From Pontibacter sp. G13 (GTDB lineage: Bacteria; Bacteroidota; Bacteroidia; J057), in NCBI RefSeq assembly GCF_031851795.1, contig NZ_CP134696.1:248001-312000 (forward strand): 64,000 nucleotides of DNA. Direction: 5' to 3'. The position numbers and the translations under genes were made by a program. Shown piece after piece: positions 37,499 through 45,640 of the stretch. Under the pieces are notes generated by a model. It had not been told where the DNA came from. It made no database searches and worked only from the letters and a program-made list of their open reading frames with translations. Numbering within the stretch: the stretch's first letter is position 1; each line of letters begins with the position of its first letter.

Positions 37499-37602
37499 TT
37501 GCTTTCAGACCGGATTGAGCGGCAGGGATCTTGCGCCCAGAAGGGCTTGCAGGATTCCTTCAAAGGTCTGGATAAGCTGATGCACCGTCCTTGTTTTTGG
37601 CA

Positions 37603-37648
37603 ACATATAAACTATACAATCCCCCAATTACCCCACATATAAACTATA
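37603..37648. promoter_or_regulatory. 14-bp direct repeat in the divergent sulfatase/regulator promoter region
   Basis: ACATATAAACTATA occurs at 37603-37616 and again at 37635-37648. The start-to-start distance of 32 bases is about three helical turns, so both would face the same side of the DNA. It lies between the sulfatase operon (start 37498, minus) and the TPR-HTH regulator (start 37689, plus). A binding site of that regulator is a reasonable guess. Confidence 0.5.
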
Positions 37649-37688
37649 TTCACCTGCGAGAAAGGAGGACGAAACGCCTAACAAGCAC

Positions 37689-39263
37689 ATGAATAAAAGG
37701 GGCCTATTACATATCGTTGTTTTTCTATCACTCTTTCACATTTGTAGCCATACAAGTCTGGCACAAGGAAATGGAGGATTCGACACCACCCTGTACCACA
37801 AGAAGCAATTCGTCAACTATGGCTATTCGCTCCACCGCGAAGACGTCCGGAAAGGGAAGGAATACTTTGAAAACGGCGCTCAGTTTTTCAGGAAAAAGCA
37901 GGATACCGCCTCCTACCTGTTCTGCATGATGGCGCTGTCCGACTTCGAAAAACTTGTGGGAAATTTCAATGGCGCCTTTGATATCCTTTCCGACATCGAG
38001 TATGCCGCCTATCACTCCCCGGATCACCTCGTCCAGATGCGGATTCTGGGAAAATACGCCGAGCTGTATGGAATCTATGGTCAGGATAGTCTCGCGCTGC
38101 GCTACCTGAATCGAAGCCTAGACATCGCCAAAACTGCCGGAAAGCCCCATCAAAAGGTGCAGCCCTATTTCGGCTTCGCGCAGCAATACGTGAACATGCA
38201 GGAATATCGCCAAGCCCTACACTATCTGGATTCCTGCTATCTGTCCGCACCCGCCAAAAAGCGCATGCCTTACGTCGATGCGCTCTATGGACACATCTAC
38301 ACCGAGCGAAAGGAATACCGAAAAGCGGGGATATATTTCCGGGACATATTGAACCACTTTGAGCGCCAAAAACCCGCATTCATCGTTGTGGTCTACGACT
38401 ATTTGGCGGATTACCACCTGGCCATTGACCAGCCGGATAGCGCCATGCATTTTTGGCAACAAGGGCTCCGGGCGATCAACACCATGAACGTCAACATGGA
38501 GAAAAAGCCCATGATCCTCCAAAAGCTGTCCGAGCTACATGCTTCCAGAAAGCAATTCAAAAGGGCTTGGGACTACATGGCCGCCTCCAAGGAAATTTCA
38601 GACAGCCTTTTTCATACCCAGAGTCAGCAAAACAAGCAACTCTTTCAGCTCAAGGGCGCATTCAGCGCGACGCTCTCTCGCATGGATCAGCAAATCGAGG
38701 CACAGCAAACGCTCATTCAGGAACAGGGAGAAAAAAGCTTCCGCCTGCAGATCGGGATGGGTATCCTCCTGTGCATCGCGATTGCGGCAGTCGTCACTTT
38801 CAGGATCAGGACCAAAATGCGCCAGATGGCCCTGGAACAGGAGAAGACCGACACCATCCTACAAATCAAGAACAAGGAACTCATCGTCAGCACGCTACAA
38901 CTCATCGAAAAGGAGCAGTCTATCGACGAGCTTTTGGGAATCATCGAAGAACAAGCACCCGAGCGATTCAGCAGCTTGAAGAACAAACTACAGCAGCACG
39001 ACCAGAAGATCTGGGAGGATTTCCACAGACGATTTACCCAGACCAACAGCAGATTCTACGAACAACTGCTCAAGCTCCACCCGAGTCTCACCCAAAACGA
39101 CCTCAAGCATTGCGCCCTCATCAAGCTGAAATTCGACAGCAAGGAGATGGCCCAGATCCTCGGCATCTCCGTGAATAGCGTGCATGTCTCCCGATCCAGA
39201 ATCCGCAAGAAACTGGGCCTTAATCGCGCTGAGAGTCTGGGAGGCTATTTGGAGGGGATTTAG
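37689..39263 (+). CDS. TPR-transmembrane-HTH transcriptional regulator
   Basis: The 524-residue product starts at ATG 37689 with an export signal ending at SLAQ. About six TPR-like helical pairs occupy residues 40-330 (QKVQPYFGFAQQYVNMQEY, KEYRKAGIYFRDILNHF). One membrane helix lies near 354-374 (IGMGILLCIAIAAVVTF), followed by a charged coiled coil (MALEQEKTDTILQIKNKEL). The C terminus is a LuxR-like HTH (LTQNDLKHCALIKLKFDSKE, then MAQILGISVNSVHVSRSR). Such Bacteroidota proteins are thought to sense a signal outside the inner membrane and bind DNA inside. It is divergent from the sulfatase operon by 190 bases and is its likely regulator. Confidence 0.85.
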   Translation: MNKRGLLHIVVFLSLFHICSHTSLAQGNGGFDTTLYHKKQFVNYGYSLHREDVRKGKEYFENGAQFFRKKQDTASYLFCMMALSDFEKLVGNFNGAFDILSDIEYAAYHSPDHLVQMRILGKYAELYGIYGQDSLALRYLNRSLDIAKTAGKPHQKVQPYFGFAQQYVNMQEYRQALHYLDSCYLSAPAKKRMPYVDALYGHIYTERKEYRKAGIYFRDILNHFERQKPAFIVVVYDYLADYHLAIDQPDSAMHFWQQGLRAINTMNVNMEKKPMILQKLSELHASRKQFKRAWDYMAASKEISDSLFHTQSQQNKQLFQLKGAFSATLSRMDQQIEAQQTLIQEQGEKSFRLQIGMGILLCIAIAAVVTFRIRTKMRQMALEQEKTDTILQIKNKELIVSTLQLIEKEQSIDELLGIIEEQAPERFSSLKNKLQQHDQKIWEDFHRRFTQTNSRFYEQLLKLHPSLTQNDLKHCALIKLKFDSKEMAQILGISVNSVHVSRSRIRKKLGLNRAESLGGYLEGI

Positions 39264-39296
39264 GCAAGGAATATGAGATCCGGTCTGATCATGATC

Positions 39297-39470
39297 TTTG
39301 GGGCGATCCCCGCGTGCTGGCATTCGATGCTCGCTTGGCCCATGAGACGCGTGGACGGGCTGATCCAGGGGTCCGCTGGCGCTCCCGTCCTCCGCTGAGG
39401 GCTCCGGACCTCGCTGACGCTCGCCCTTTCTATCCCTATCGCCGCGGCAGGCCATCCGCACAGTTTTTTG
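39297..39470. repeat. Dispersed intergenic element A, copy 4 (most diverged)
   Basis: It starts GGGCGATCCCCGCG and ends GGCCATCCGCACAG. The 3' half keeps CCTCCGCTGAGGGCTC and CGGACCTCGC, while the middle differs from copies 1-3 (GACGGGCTGATCCAGGGG). It lies straight after the regulator gene and is followed by the same linker as copy 3. Confidence 0.75.
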
Positions 39471-39500
39471 CTTGATCTTTTGTTCGGATACTACGTTCGA

Positions 39501-39943
39501 AAATGCTCATTTGGGCCCAGTCATCTAAACCCAGGACGTCATCCCCGACGGCAATGGCCAAGGCCTCAGCGATGGCACCGATCGGGGATCTCCTGAGCGA
39601 AAAACCGAATCTGAAAATGTTCATTTGGCCCCAGTCATCTAAACCCAGCACGTCATCCCCGACGGCAATGGCCAAGGCCTCATCGATGGCACTGATCGGG
39701 GATCTCCTGAGCGAAAAACCGAATCTGAAAATGTTCATTTGGCCACAGTCATCTAAACCCAGGACGTCATCCCCGACGGCAATGGCCAAGGCCTCAGCGA
39801 TGGCACCGATCGGGGATCTCCTGAGCGAAAAACCGAATCTGAAAATGTTCATTTGGCCACAGTCATCTAAACCCAGCACCTCATCCCCGACGGCAATGGC
39901 CAAGGCCTCAGCGATGGCGCCGATCGGGGATCTCCTGAGCGCG
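39501..39943. repeat. 114-bp tandem repeat array, four units (last one incomplete)
   Basis: Units begin at 39501, 39615, 39729 and 39843, exactly 114 bases apart and nearly identical. Each holds a hairpin: GTCATCCCCGA, a loop with ATGGCCAAGGCCTCAGCG, then TCGGGGATCT (39538-39592 in unit 1). Because 114 is a multiple of three, open frames of repeating 38-residue blocks appear on both strands. These lack any start or export context and I read the array as non-coding. Confidence 0.85.
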
Positions 39944-39970
39944 AAGCATCATACCAAGCGAAAAAGATGC

Positions 39971-40031
39971 GTCATCCCGCAAAATTTCGAAGCGATGGCA
40001 CCTGTGGGCCGGGGAAATTTATGCGGGATCT
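39971..40031. repeat. Single inverted copy of the GTCAT-ATCT hairpin module
   Basis: GTCATCCCGCAAAATTTC pairs with GAAATTTATGCGGGAT, followed by CT. It matches, in opposite orientation, the third hairpin of the 398-bp unit (27223-27282), whose arms are CCCGTA/TACGGG, where this copy has CCCGCA/TGCGGG. The similarity extends outward through the CCAAGC-GAAAAA flank. Confidence 0.75.
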
Positions 40032-40083
40032 CACGCCTCGTGCATGCCAAGGCTAGTTTTTTGCCAAGCACAATCATGAATGC

Positions 40084-40128
40084 CTTTTTCAGTAGAGGAG
40101 CCCCTTGTGGGCTCCTCTACTGAAAAAG
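40084..40128. repeat. Perfect 20-bp palindrome with CTTGT loop (left copy)
   Basis: Arms 40084-40103 and 40109-40128 are perfectly complementary, from CTTTTTCAGTAG at the base to GAGCCC at the loop CTTGT. A related palindrome with the same outer bases and the same loop is at 40509-40554. The T-run is inside the stem, so it is not a standard terminator, though it may act as one in both directions. Confidence 0.8.
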
Positions 40129-40146
40129 AAGCCCACCCACAATCCC

Positions 40147-40484
40147 CCTCGGCGATCCCCCTAGATGCCATGCGAGCAGGAGTCGGATTACCCACGGGCC
40201 GGTGCAATTGCCGAAATCCGGCTCAGCAGATTCCACCTCTGCCGCCGACGCGCGGGCCGTGGCTGATGGCAGGCTGGAATGACGAGATGGGGAATTACAT
40301 AGATACTAGACGACACTTTTGTGTCATTCTGGAAAATCTGAAGCGGGGGCCTGTGTGCTGGGGATTTATTCAGAATCTTGGGCGGGATGAATGCCCAGCA
40401 CCACAAGAGATCCTGAATCGTCCGCCATCGCAATGGGCCTCGGCGATGGACGTTCAGGATGACATGATGGCGGTGGATGGAATG
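40147..40484. repeat. Isolated copy of the 398-bp repeat unit with its head segment
   Basis: The head (40147-40220) matches 26839-26912, and 40221-40484 matches the first two-thirds of the 398-bp unit, including its first two hairpins. It ends within GTGGATGGAA, where the third hairpin would begin downstream. CTTGT-loop palindromes lie on both sides (40084-40128 and 40509-40554). Confidence 0.85.
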
Positions 40485-40508
40485 ACGGGATGGGGTGGGA
40501 AGATTCAT

Positions 40509-40554
40509 CCTTTTTCGTAGGGGCACGGTCTTGTACCTGCCCCTACGAAAAAGG
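40509..40554. repeat. 17-bp-plus palindrome with CTTGT loop (right copy)
   Basis: CCTTTTTCGTAGGGGCA at 40509-40525 pairs with TGCCCCTACGAAAAAGG at 40538-40554; GGT and ACC pair inside, leaving the loop CTTGT. It lies 29 bases beyond the stop codon of the minus-strand propeller gene and could limit read-through into the repeats. Confidence 0.8.
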
Positions 40555-40582
40555 CAGATCCAATGCCCCATCCCCACATGCG

Positions 40583-41779
40583 CTAGATCCCCACCTCATA
40601 CAGCTCCAATGTAGAGCCTTCATAGGCACCGACGAGCAAATACCACGTTCCGTTCAACTTTTGGACCGTCATGCCATTGTAAACGCCATAGCCCAAATCT
40701 AGCGATTGAATCGGCCTCAGTATCCCGTCTTCCTGCATAGAACAAACCTGTATGCCGTGATCATCTCGCGTGGCGATGAATACGAGTGCTTCTTGAGAAT
40801 TTTTCTGAATCAACTCGATGCGGGTGTTCCCTTTCAGGCGAATGTTCTCATCATCCTTGAGCTGGTCATGAAGCGTCATCTCGCCATTCGCAGATACTTC
40901 AAAGACATTGATGCCATCCCCGTGATACCGCTCTGCTGCTCCCTCGATTCCTTTGTAATGGACTGTGTGACGATGACCCGCCAGTAGGAAATGACGTCCT
41001 CCGAGCTGCACCGTATTCACCGCGAAGGCTCCGTCCAAAAACAAGGTCTCATCATCTTCGATACTCGCAACATGCGCCAAATGGCCATTTTCCATCACTC
41101 GGAAGCTGCTGACGCCATTGTCAAAAAAGGCTCCGGTGAACAGAAACAACTCGTCGCCAATCTTCATGGAGGACATCCCGATCATCCCATGGACATGGAT
41201 CGCATCGGTGTCAGCGATGGACTGAATATGGATCAGCTTCCCCGCATTCGTCAGTTCAAAACAGGAAAATCCCTCGTCCAATCCCCCTGCATAAATGAAG
41301 TGTCGCCCCTCCAACTCAACCGCGTGTATCGTGACAATCTCGTCGATGAAGGTGGAATCCGTATCGAATACTTCATGGATTTTTTCCAACGCGCCATTCG
41401 ATTCAATGCGGTAGACTTCCAGTGCATTTTCCGCTTTATTACCCAACAGCAGAAACTCTGTGCCGCTGATGTTGACAGGAGTCAATGCGCGAGCACCTCC
41501 AAAGCGTTCAGTCAGGGAATATTGTGCAAGCATCTCCAATTTTCCGGACTCCGAAATGACATACGCTTCTGCGGTCTTGCCTTCCCCCGTGGTATATCCG
41601 ATCATGTCCGGACCGGTAGCGTGCAATTGCACAGATACGAGTTTGGAGGGGTGCTGAATCGAGTCCAGCAACGTCAGGGAAACAGTTGGGAGAGAAGCTT
41701 GGCGAGGAGCGGTGCACGAAGCGATGCACATTCCGAGGACAAGCAAAATGGCCAAGGAGCGGCCTGGTGAATTCAGCAT
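40583..41779 (-). CDS. Lipoprotein, predicted beta-propeller of unknown function
   Basis: The product of 398 residues starts at ATG 41779 with a lipoprotein signal (VLGMCIASC). The mature protein shows about seven repeats of a four-strand type, each with a strand such as GRHFIYAGGLDEG, DELFLFTGAFFDNG, GRHFLLAGHRHTV and TWYLLVGAYEGSTL and a following segment naming a value, as in WD40/YVTN or lactonase-like propellers. No catalytic residues for lactonase were found. It may bind a ligand at the cell surface. It lies alone between the repeat island and a gene-free stretch. Confidence 0.7.
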   Translation of the reverse strand: MLNSPGRSLAILLVLGMCIASCTAPRQASLPTVSLTLLDSIQHPSKLVSVQLHATGPDMIGYTTGEGKTAEAYVISESGKLEMLAQYSLTERFGGARALTPVNISGTEFLLLGNKAENALEVYRIESNGALEKIHEVFDTDSTFIDEIVTIHAVELEGRHFIYAGGLDEGFSCFELTNAGKLIHIQSIADTDAIHVHGMIGMSSMKIGDELFLFTGAFFDNGVSSFRVMENGHLAHVASIEDDETLFLDGAFAVNTVQLGGRHFLLAGHRHTVHYKGIEGAAERYHGDGINVFEVSANGEMTLHDQLKDDENIRLKGNTRIELIQKNSQEALVFIATRDDHGIQVCSMQEDGILRPIQSLDLGYGVYNGMTVQKLNGTWYLLVGAYEGSTLELYEVGI

Positions 41780-42090
41780 AATGAGGAATTGTGAGAAAGG
41801 TCAAAGATACGCCTTTCGATTCTTCCCTTGGGCCAAATGCGTCCGGAGCAGCCCCGATATTCGCACCATGAATTTCCCGATGATTGCCACAAATGGGCCC
41901 GTCCATAGCGCCTCTCGGTCAGGTTGTCTTTTCAGGCTCAACAAAAACTAGACAAATAGTGGTAAATGCCATCCTTCTGGTGGAATAGTCAACATGTACC
42001 TACTCATACCTCACTTCTTCTATCGAATCAGGTTCATCATATTCAAGCGTGCGCACTTGCCAAGTCCCTACCTTCCGAGAAATTTCCAGT
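41780..42090. other. 311-base gene-free stretch
   Basis: No gene recognised. AACTAGACAA near 41947 matches the arm of the inverted repeat in the agar divergent promoter region (50219-50253). It contains the upstream region of the propeller lipoprotein. Confidence 0.3.
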
Positions 42091-42735
42091 TCAAATAGAT
42101 TCGTTGCAATTCGAGAGGAGCATATACAGCAAGCATATATCCGATGTCCGCATACAGGATAGTTCAGATATATGGATTGAAATCCCGTGACCGTACCAAT
42201 GATCTTCAGGATGATGTTCAGATTTCCAGTGTACGGGGTTTAGGAATTCCCTGTAGGCAGAATCATATCTGGAAACCAGTCGAGTGTGGCAATTCCAACT
42301 CATCAGCTGCAAGTCGGGGGGGTATAAAAAATCCGTTTTTCGCTTGGGAATTCCTACTTCTACAAAATACAATTCATTCAAATATTCGGAGGTATCGCTG
42401 TAATGATATGAATAGGAAACACCCAACCCTTTGCCTTCCGCCATCCTAAGCCATTGTGGGACGATATTAATTTCAGATGTCGGAATGGTGTCATAGACAG
42501 TACCCGCTGAAGTCCGCTTTTGCTCCACGATAAAATCGTATTCGGAGCGGAGAGAGTCCTTCACTTGCTGCTGGCCCAACTGAATCAGGGAATCCAACAT
42601 CCATAGGGCGTGATTCAGGTTTTCGACGTGGTTAAACGTGGACAATTGACAGGAGTCAGAGGGGGTTTCCTGACATCCTAGAACCAAGCAGAGCCCCACC
42701 ATTCCCACAATGATGCTGCGTTTTACAATTTTCAT
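42091..42735 (-). CDS. Lipoprotein of unknown function
   Basis: The product of 214 residues starts at ATG 42735 with a lipoprotein signal (VGLCLVLGC, lipobox near residue 21). The mature part begins with a helical segment (LNHALWMLDSLIQLGQQQVK) followed by strands rich in Tyr and His (VSYSYHYSDTSEYLNELYFV, YGHGISIHISELSC). Four cysteines in the C-terminal 60 residues could form disulphides in the periplasm. No family was recognised. Confidence 0.6.
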   Translation of the reverse strand: MKIVKRSIIVGMVGLCLVLGCQETPSDSCQLSTFNHVENLNHALWMLDSLIQLGQQQVKDSLRSEYDFIVEQKRTSAGTVYDTIPTSEINIVPQWLRMAEGKGLGVSYSYHYSDTSEYLNELYFVEVGIPKRKTDFLYPPDLQLMSWNCHTRLVSRYDSAYREFLNPVHWKSEHHPEDHWYGHGISIHISELSCMRTSDICLLYMLLSNCNESI

Positions 42736-42950
42736 TATCCAAAAATATGGAAAGATTCCCGCCTTTATCCTTTCGGGTAGCCTTTATTTTAGGGATTTGA
42801 AGCAAACGAAAAATTTGTTGATAAATAAGCGTTTTGCCATACAATAAAATAATCACGATCAGATAAATAAACAGTATTTCATATTTATGGATATTCATTA
42901 TCTTAACAAGATTCAACCCAACCTTTCACGCTTTACAAAATACTGAAGAA

Positions 42951-43718
42951 ATGAAAAAACTGATTGCCTTGGCCATTCTGATTGCTGCGGGCTGGAATCT
43001 GTATGCACAGGAAAGTGGCGCATCTGCCGAAGCTCCCATGTTTCTGCTCTCGGAGGATGTGATCGATCCTGCCATGAAAGCCACATACGAAGAAGGCCTC
43101 CAGACCATGCGGAGCACCATCGTGGACAATGGGATCGACATGAATTGGACGATGTCAGAAACCGACCACAACTCCTTTCTCGTCGTGGTGCCATTCAAGA
43201 ATTTCGCCCAATTGGATGAAAACCCGTTCATCGCCGTCATGGAAAAAATGGGACCAGACAAAGCCCAAGAAACCATGGGCAAAATCAGGGGCTCAATTGT
43301 TTCCAGCACCGAAGCCATGATGCAAGCGGTTCCCCAGATGTCTTATGTACCAGAAGGTTCTCATGCGCCCATGGGAAATGTCTACGAATTGCATTACTAC
43401 TACATCAAGCCTTCCAGCTATCCAAAATTCAAGGAATTGGTCGCCAAGGGCAAGCAAATGTGGGTAGATAAGGCCTTGCCGTATTCGTATTTTGTTTCGG
43501 CTCAGGAATTCGGCGGAGAACCATTCGTGCTGATCCACATGGCCTACGACAGCGAAGAGGAAATGAAAGCCACGCAAGCAGACTATGTGGCTCAATTAGG
43601 GGAAGATTTCGGTGCTTTGATTGATGATTTGGATGCACTTTGCAATCGCGTCACGCATGTGAAGGCCATTTATCGTGAAGAACTCTCCAATCCACAAATT
43701 CCTCCTACTGATCAATAG
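42951..43718 (+). CDS. Secreted protein with a tandem ferredoxin-like (dimeric alpha/beta barrel) pattern
   Basis: The product of 255 residues starts at ATG 42951 with a signal peptide (MKKLIALAILIAAGWNLYAQ). The mature protein repeats a beta-alpha-beta-beta layout twice: MNWTMSETDHNSFLVVVPF and later VYELHYYYIKPSSYPKFKEL, then GGEPFVLIHMAYDSEEEMKA. Similar tandem layouts occur in NIPSNAP/ABM-like small proteins, but with no catalytic residue identified I do not name a function. It is followed by a strong terminator at 43750 and is probably monocistronic. Confidence 0.65.
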   Translation: MKKLIALAILIAAGWNLYAQESGASAEAPMFLLSEDVIDPAMKATYEEGLQTMRSTIVDNGIDMNWTMSETDHNSFLVVVPFKNFAQLDENPFIAVMEKMGPDKAQETMGKIRGSIVSSTEAMMQAVPQMSYVPEGSHAPMGNVYELHYYYIKPSSYPKFKELVAKGKQMWVDKALPYSYFVSAQEFGGEPFVLIHMAYDSEEEMKATQADYVAQLGEDFGALIDDLDALCNRVTHVKAIYREELSNPQIPPTDQ

Positions 43719-43749
43719 CGATTTCTGGGTGACCAGCAATTTCTGCAAA

Positions 43750-43784
43750 CGGACCTGAGTCACTGACTTGGGTTCGTTTTTTTT
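43750..43784 (+). terminator. Rho-independent terminator
   Basis: CGGACCTGAGTC pairs with GACTTGGGTTCG (three wobble pairs, loop ACT), followed by eight T. It ends the gene at 42951-43718 and faces a convergent gene. Confidence 0.8.
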
Positions 43785-43793
43785 CTCCCTACC

Positions 43794-44384
43794 CTATTCC
43801 TTCAACAGCTTGATACACCTGACCGAGAAAGCGTAGGGAGGATGCTGAGAAGCGGATCTGATGGAATCGCGGCCCGATTCTGCGATATAGGTCCACACAA
43901 ATTCCTTCCCATCCCAAGTGCAGGACCAGAGGATGGCCCTTTCACCGAATTGGTTATCATGTTCCCCTTCATTGCCATAGCCGGAAGGCCGCAAGGTAAA
44001 CCCACTCTCATTCGAGTTTGATTCCCCGTTCCAGAATAGGCTATCCTTGAATGATGCTGCTAGGTTGGCCATTCGCAGCAACGAATCCCAATCTTCATTC
44101 GTCGGCAGTTTCCAGCCCCTGGGACAGACTTTACAGGCAGTTTCAAAATCGTACAACAAACCAAATTCAGCGGCATTCGAAGGCGCACCATTTGGAAAAT
44201 AATAGGTCACCAAATCTCCTTGAGCGTCCCGGGTGGTCCTGAGATTCTCGGTCATCCACAGGGTGTTTCCGTACTGGCGAATCTGGTACCTGTTGCCTGA
44301 TGTATCGGTCAACTCATCCGATTCAGTAGGAGAACAACCAGAAAGCAAGGCCAAACACACAAACAGGAGATAAGCATTTTTCAT
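43794..44384 (-). CDS. FISUMP-domain lipoprotein
   Basis: The product of 196 residues starts at ATG 44384 with a lipoprotein signal (LALLSGC). It matches the Fibrobacter succinogenes major paralogous (FISUMP) domain: DTSGNRYQIRQYGNTLWMTE, then ENLRTTRD, LLYDFETACKVCPRGWKLPT, and DWDSLL, with the typical late SGFTLRPSGYGNEGE and FSVRCIKL ending. These domains are common on surface proteins of Bacteroidota and Fibrobacteres and have no known enzymatic role. The position just downstream of the agar operon terminator suggests an independent transcript. Confidence 0.85.
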   Translation of the reverse strand: MKNAYLLFVCLALLSGCSPTESDELTDTSGNRYQIRQYGNTLWMTENLRTTRDAQGDLVTYYFPNGAPSNAAEFGLLYDFETACKVCPRGWKLPTNEDWDSLLRMANLAASFKDSLFWNGESNSNESGFTLRPSGYGNEGEHDNQFGERAILWSCTWDGKEFVWTYIAESGRDSIRSASQHPPYAFSVRCIKLLKE

Positions 44385-44453
44385 GTAGGTAGTTTACGAA
44401 ATCATACATTCTCTCCGGCTAAATCCTCCCAATCTAGCAACATTGGGAGCATC

Positions 44454-44480
44454 AAAAAAGGCGCCCGGAATTCGGACGCC
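44454..44480 (-). terminator. Rho-independent terminator of the anhydrogalactose operon
   Basis: On the minus strand GGCGTCCG pairs with CGGGCGCC around the loop AATTC (one T-G wobble), followed by six T. It lies 47 bases after the stop codon of the cycloisomerase gene, the last gene of the operon. Confidence 0.85.
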
Positions 44481-44526
44481 CTATGGACTACTACTACTAT
44501 TAAACTACACAATAATCGTTATGCAC

Positions 44527-45636
44527 TTACGCCAATTCTGGCGCGCGATATTCGTATGGAGCGAGCTTGTCCCAATCAAATGTCACCCCTGTACCCGGCT
44601 CATCGGGAGCCACTGCACGGTGATTCTCCACCTGCAGGGGACGCGTGGTGTATTGATCAATTGGGAAACTGTGCACTTCCAGCCATCCGGCATGAGGTTG
44701 TGCGGAGACCAAGCTCACATGCAGCTCCTGCATCCCGTGGGAACAAACGGGAATTCCGTATTGCTCGGCGAGTTTAGCTGCTTTCAGCCATCCAGAAACT
44801 CCACCACAGTTGGAAGCATCCGGCTGGATGAATGAGAGTTTGGCCTGTTCGAAGGCATATCCAAACTCATAGATCGTATGGAGGTTTTCTCCCATCGCAA
44901 GCGGCATTCCGGTTGCATCGGCAATCTTGGCAAAGCCGAGATAGTCATCCGGCAGCGTCGGCTCTTCAAACCAGTAAATGTTGTACTGCTTGAAGGCATT
45001 GGCTGCCTCAATGGCCTTTTCGACAGACATGGAGTAGTTCGCATCCACCATGAAGGTCACATCTGGGCCGATCAGTTCACGCACTGCGGCTATTCGCTCG
45101 ATATCTTCCTCAAGCTTCTCGCGTCCGATCTTAATCTTGACTGCGTTGTATCCACTGTCGAGGTATCCTTGGATATTTCCGAGCAATTTCTCCAATGGGA
45201 ATTGCAGGTCAATTCCTCCACAATACGCCTTACAGGTCTTGTCAACCCCTCCGGCCATTTGCCACAGTGGCTTGCCAGCGGTCTTACAACGAATATCCCA
45301 AAGCGCGATATCCACTGCAGAGATGGCGAAAGAAGCGATTCCTCCGCGGCCGACATAGTGAATATGCCATTCGAGGAAATCATAGATATGCTCGATATCG
45401 GAACCATCCATGCCGATGAGTGCAGGGGCAAGATCATGCTCGATCATCGCCTTGATGGCATGGCCTCCTTTTCCGCCAGTGTAGGTATACCCTGTTCCCT
45501 CCGAACCATCTTCCAAGGTCACAGTAGCCGTCACCAATTCGAAGTGAGTATGATCACCATGCTTGGCATCGTTCAGCACTTCGGGGAGGGGCACCTTGAA
45601 CAGGCGAGTCTCAATATGTTTGATGCTTGTACTCAT
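44527..45636 (-). CDS. 3,6-anhydro-L-galactonate cycloisomerase (enolase superfamily, MR subgroup)
   Basis: The product of 369 residues starts at ATG 45636. Enolase-superfamily residues are in place: KIKIGR (Lys167, Lys169), Asp198 in FMVDANYS, Glu224 in WFEEP, Glu250 in MGENLH as metal ligands, and His300 in [10 protein letters not shown] as second base. It lacks a signal peptide and is cytoplasmic. In agar degraders this subgroup opens the anhydro ring of 3,6-anhydro-L-galactonate to 2-keto-3-deoxy-L-galactonate. The assignment rests on the neighbours (GH117, aldehyde dehydrogenase); without them it would only be called a mandelate racemase-like enzyme. The gene follows the dehydrogenase by 4 bases and is last in the operon. 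Confidence 0.85.
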   Translation of the reverse strand: MSTSIKHIETRLFKVPLPEVLNDAKHGDHTHFELVTATVTLEDGSEGTGYTYTGGKGGHAIKAMIEHDLAPALIGMDGSDIEHIYDFLEWHIHYVGRGGIASFAISAVDIALWDIRCKTAGKPLWQMAGGVDKTCKAYCGGIDLQFPLEKLLGNIQGYLDSGYNAVKIKIGREKLEEDIERIAAVRELIGPDVTFMVDANYSMSVEKAIEAANAFKQYNIYWFEEPTLPDDYLGFAKIADATGMPLAMGENLHTIYEFGYAFEQAKLSFIQPDASNCGGVSGWLKAAKLAEQYGIPVCSHGMQELHVSLVSAQPHAGWLEVHSFPIDQYTTRPLQVENHRAVAPDEPGTGVTFDWDKLAPYEYRAPELA

Positions 45637-45640
45637 CGGA

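Noticed and set aside
39501-39943. CRISPR array
   Set aside because: Units are contiguous 114-bp repeats without unique spacers, and no cas genes are nearby.
39436-40123. Repetitive 155- and 206-residue frames across the 114-bp array
   Set aside because: The open frames follow from the period of 114 being divisible by three; both strands are equally open, and the units contain conserved hairpins.
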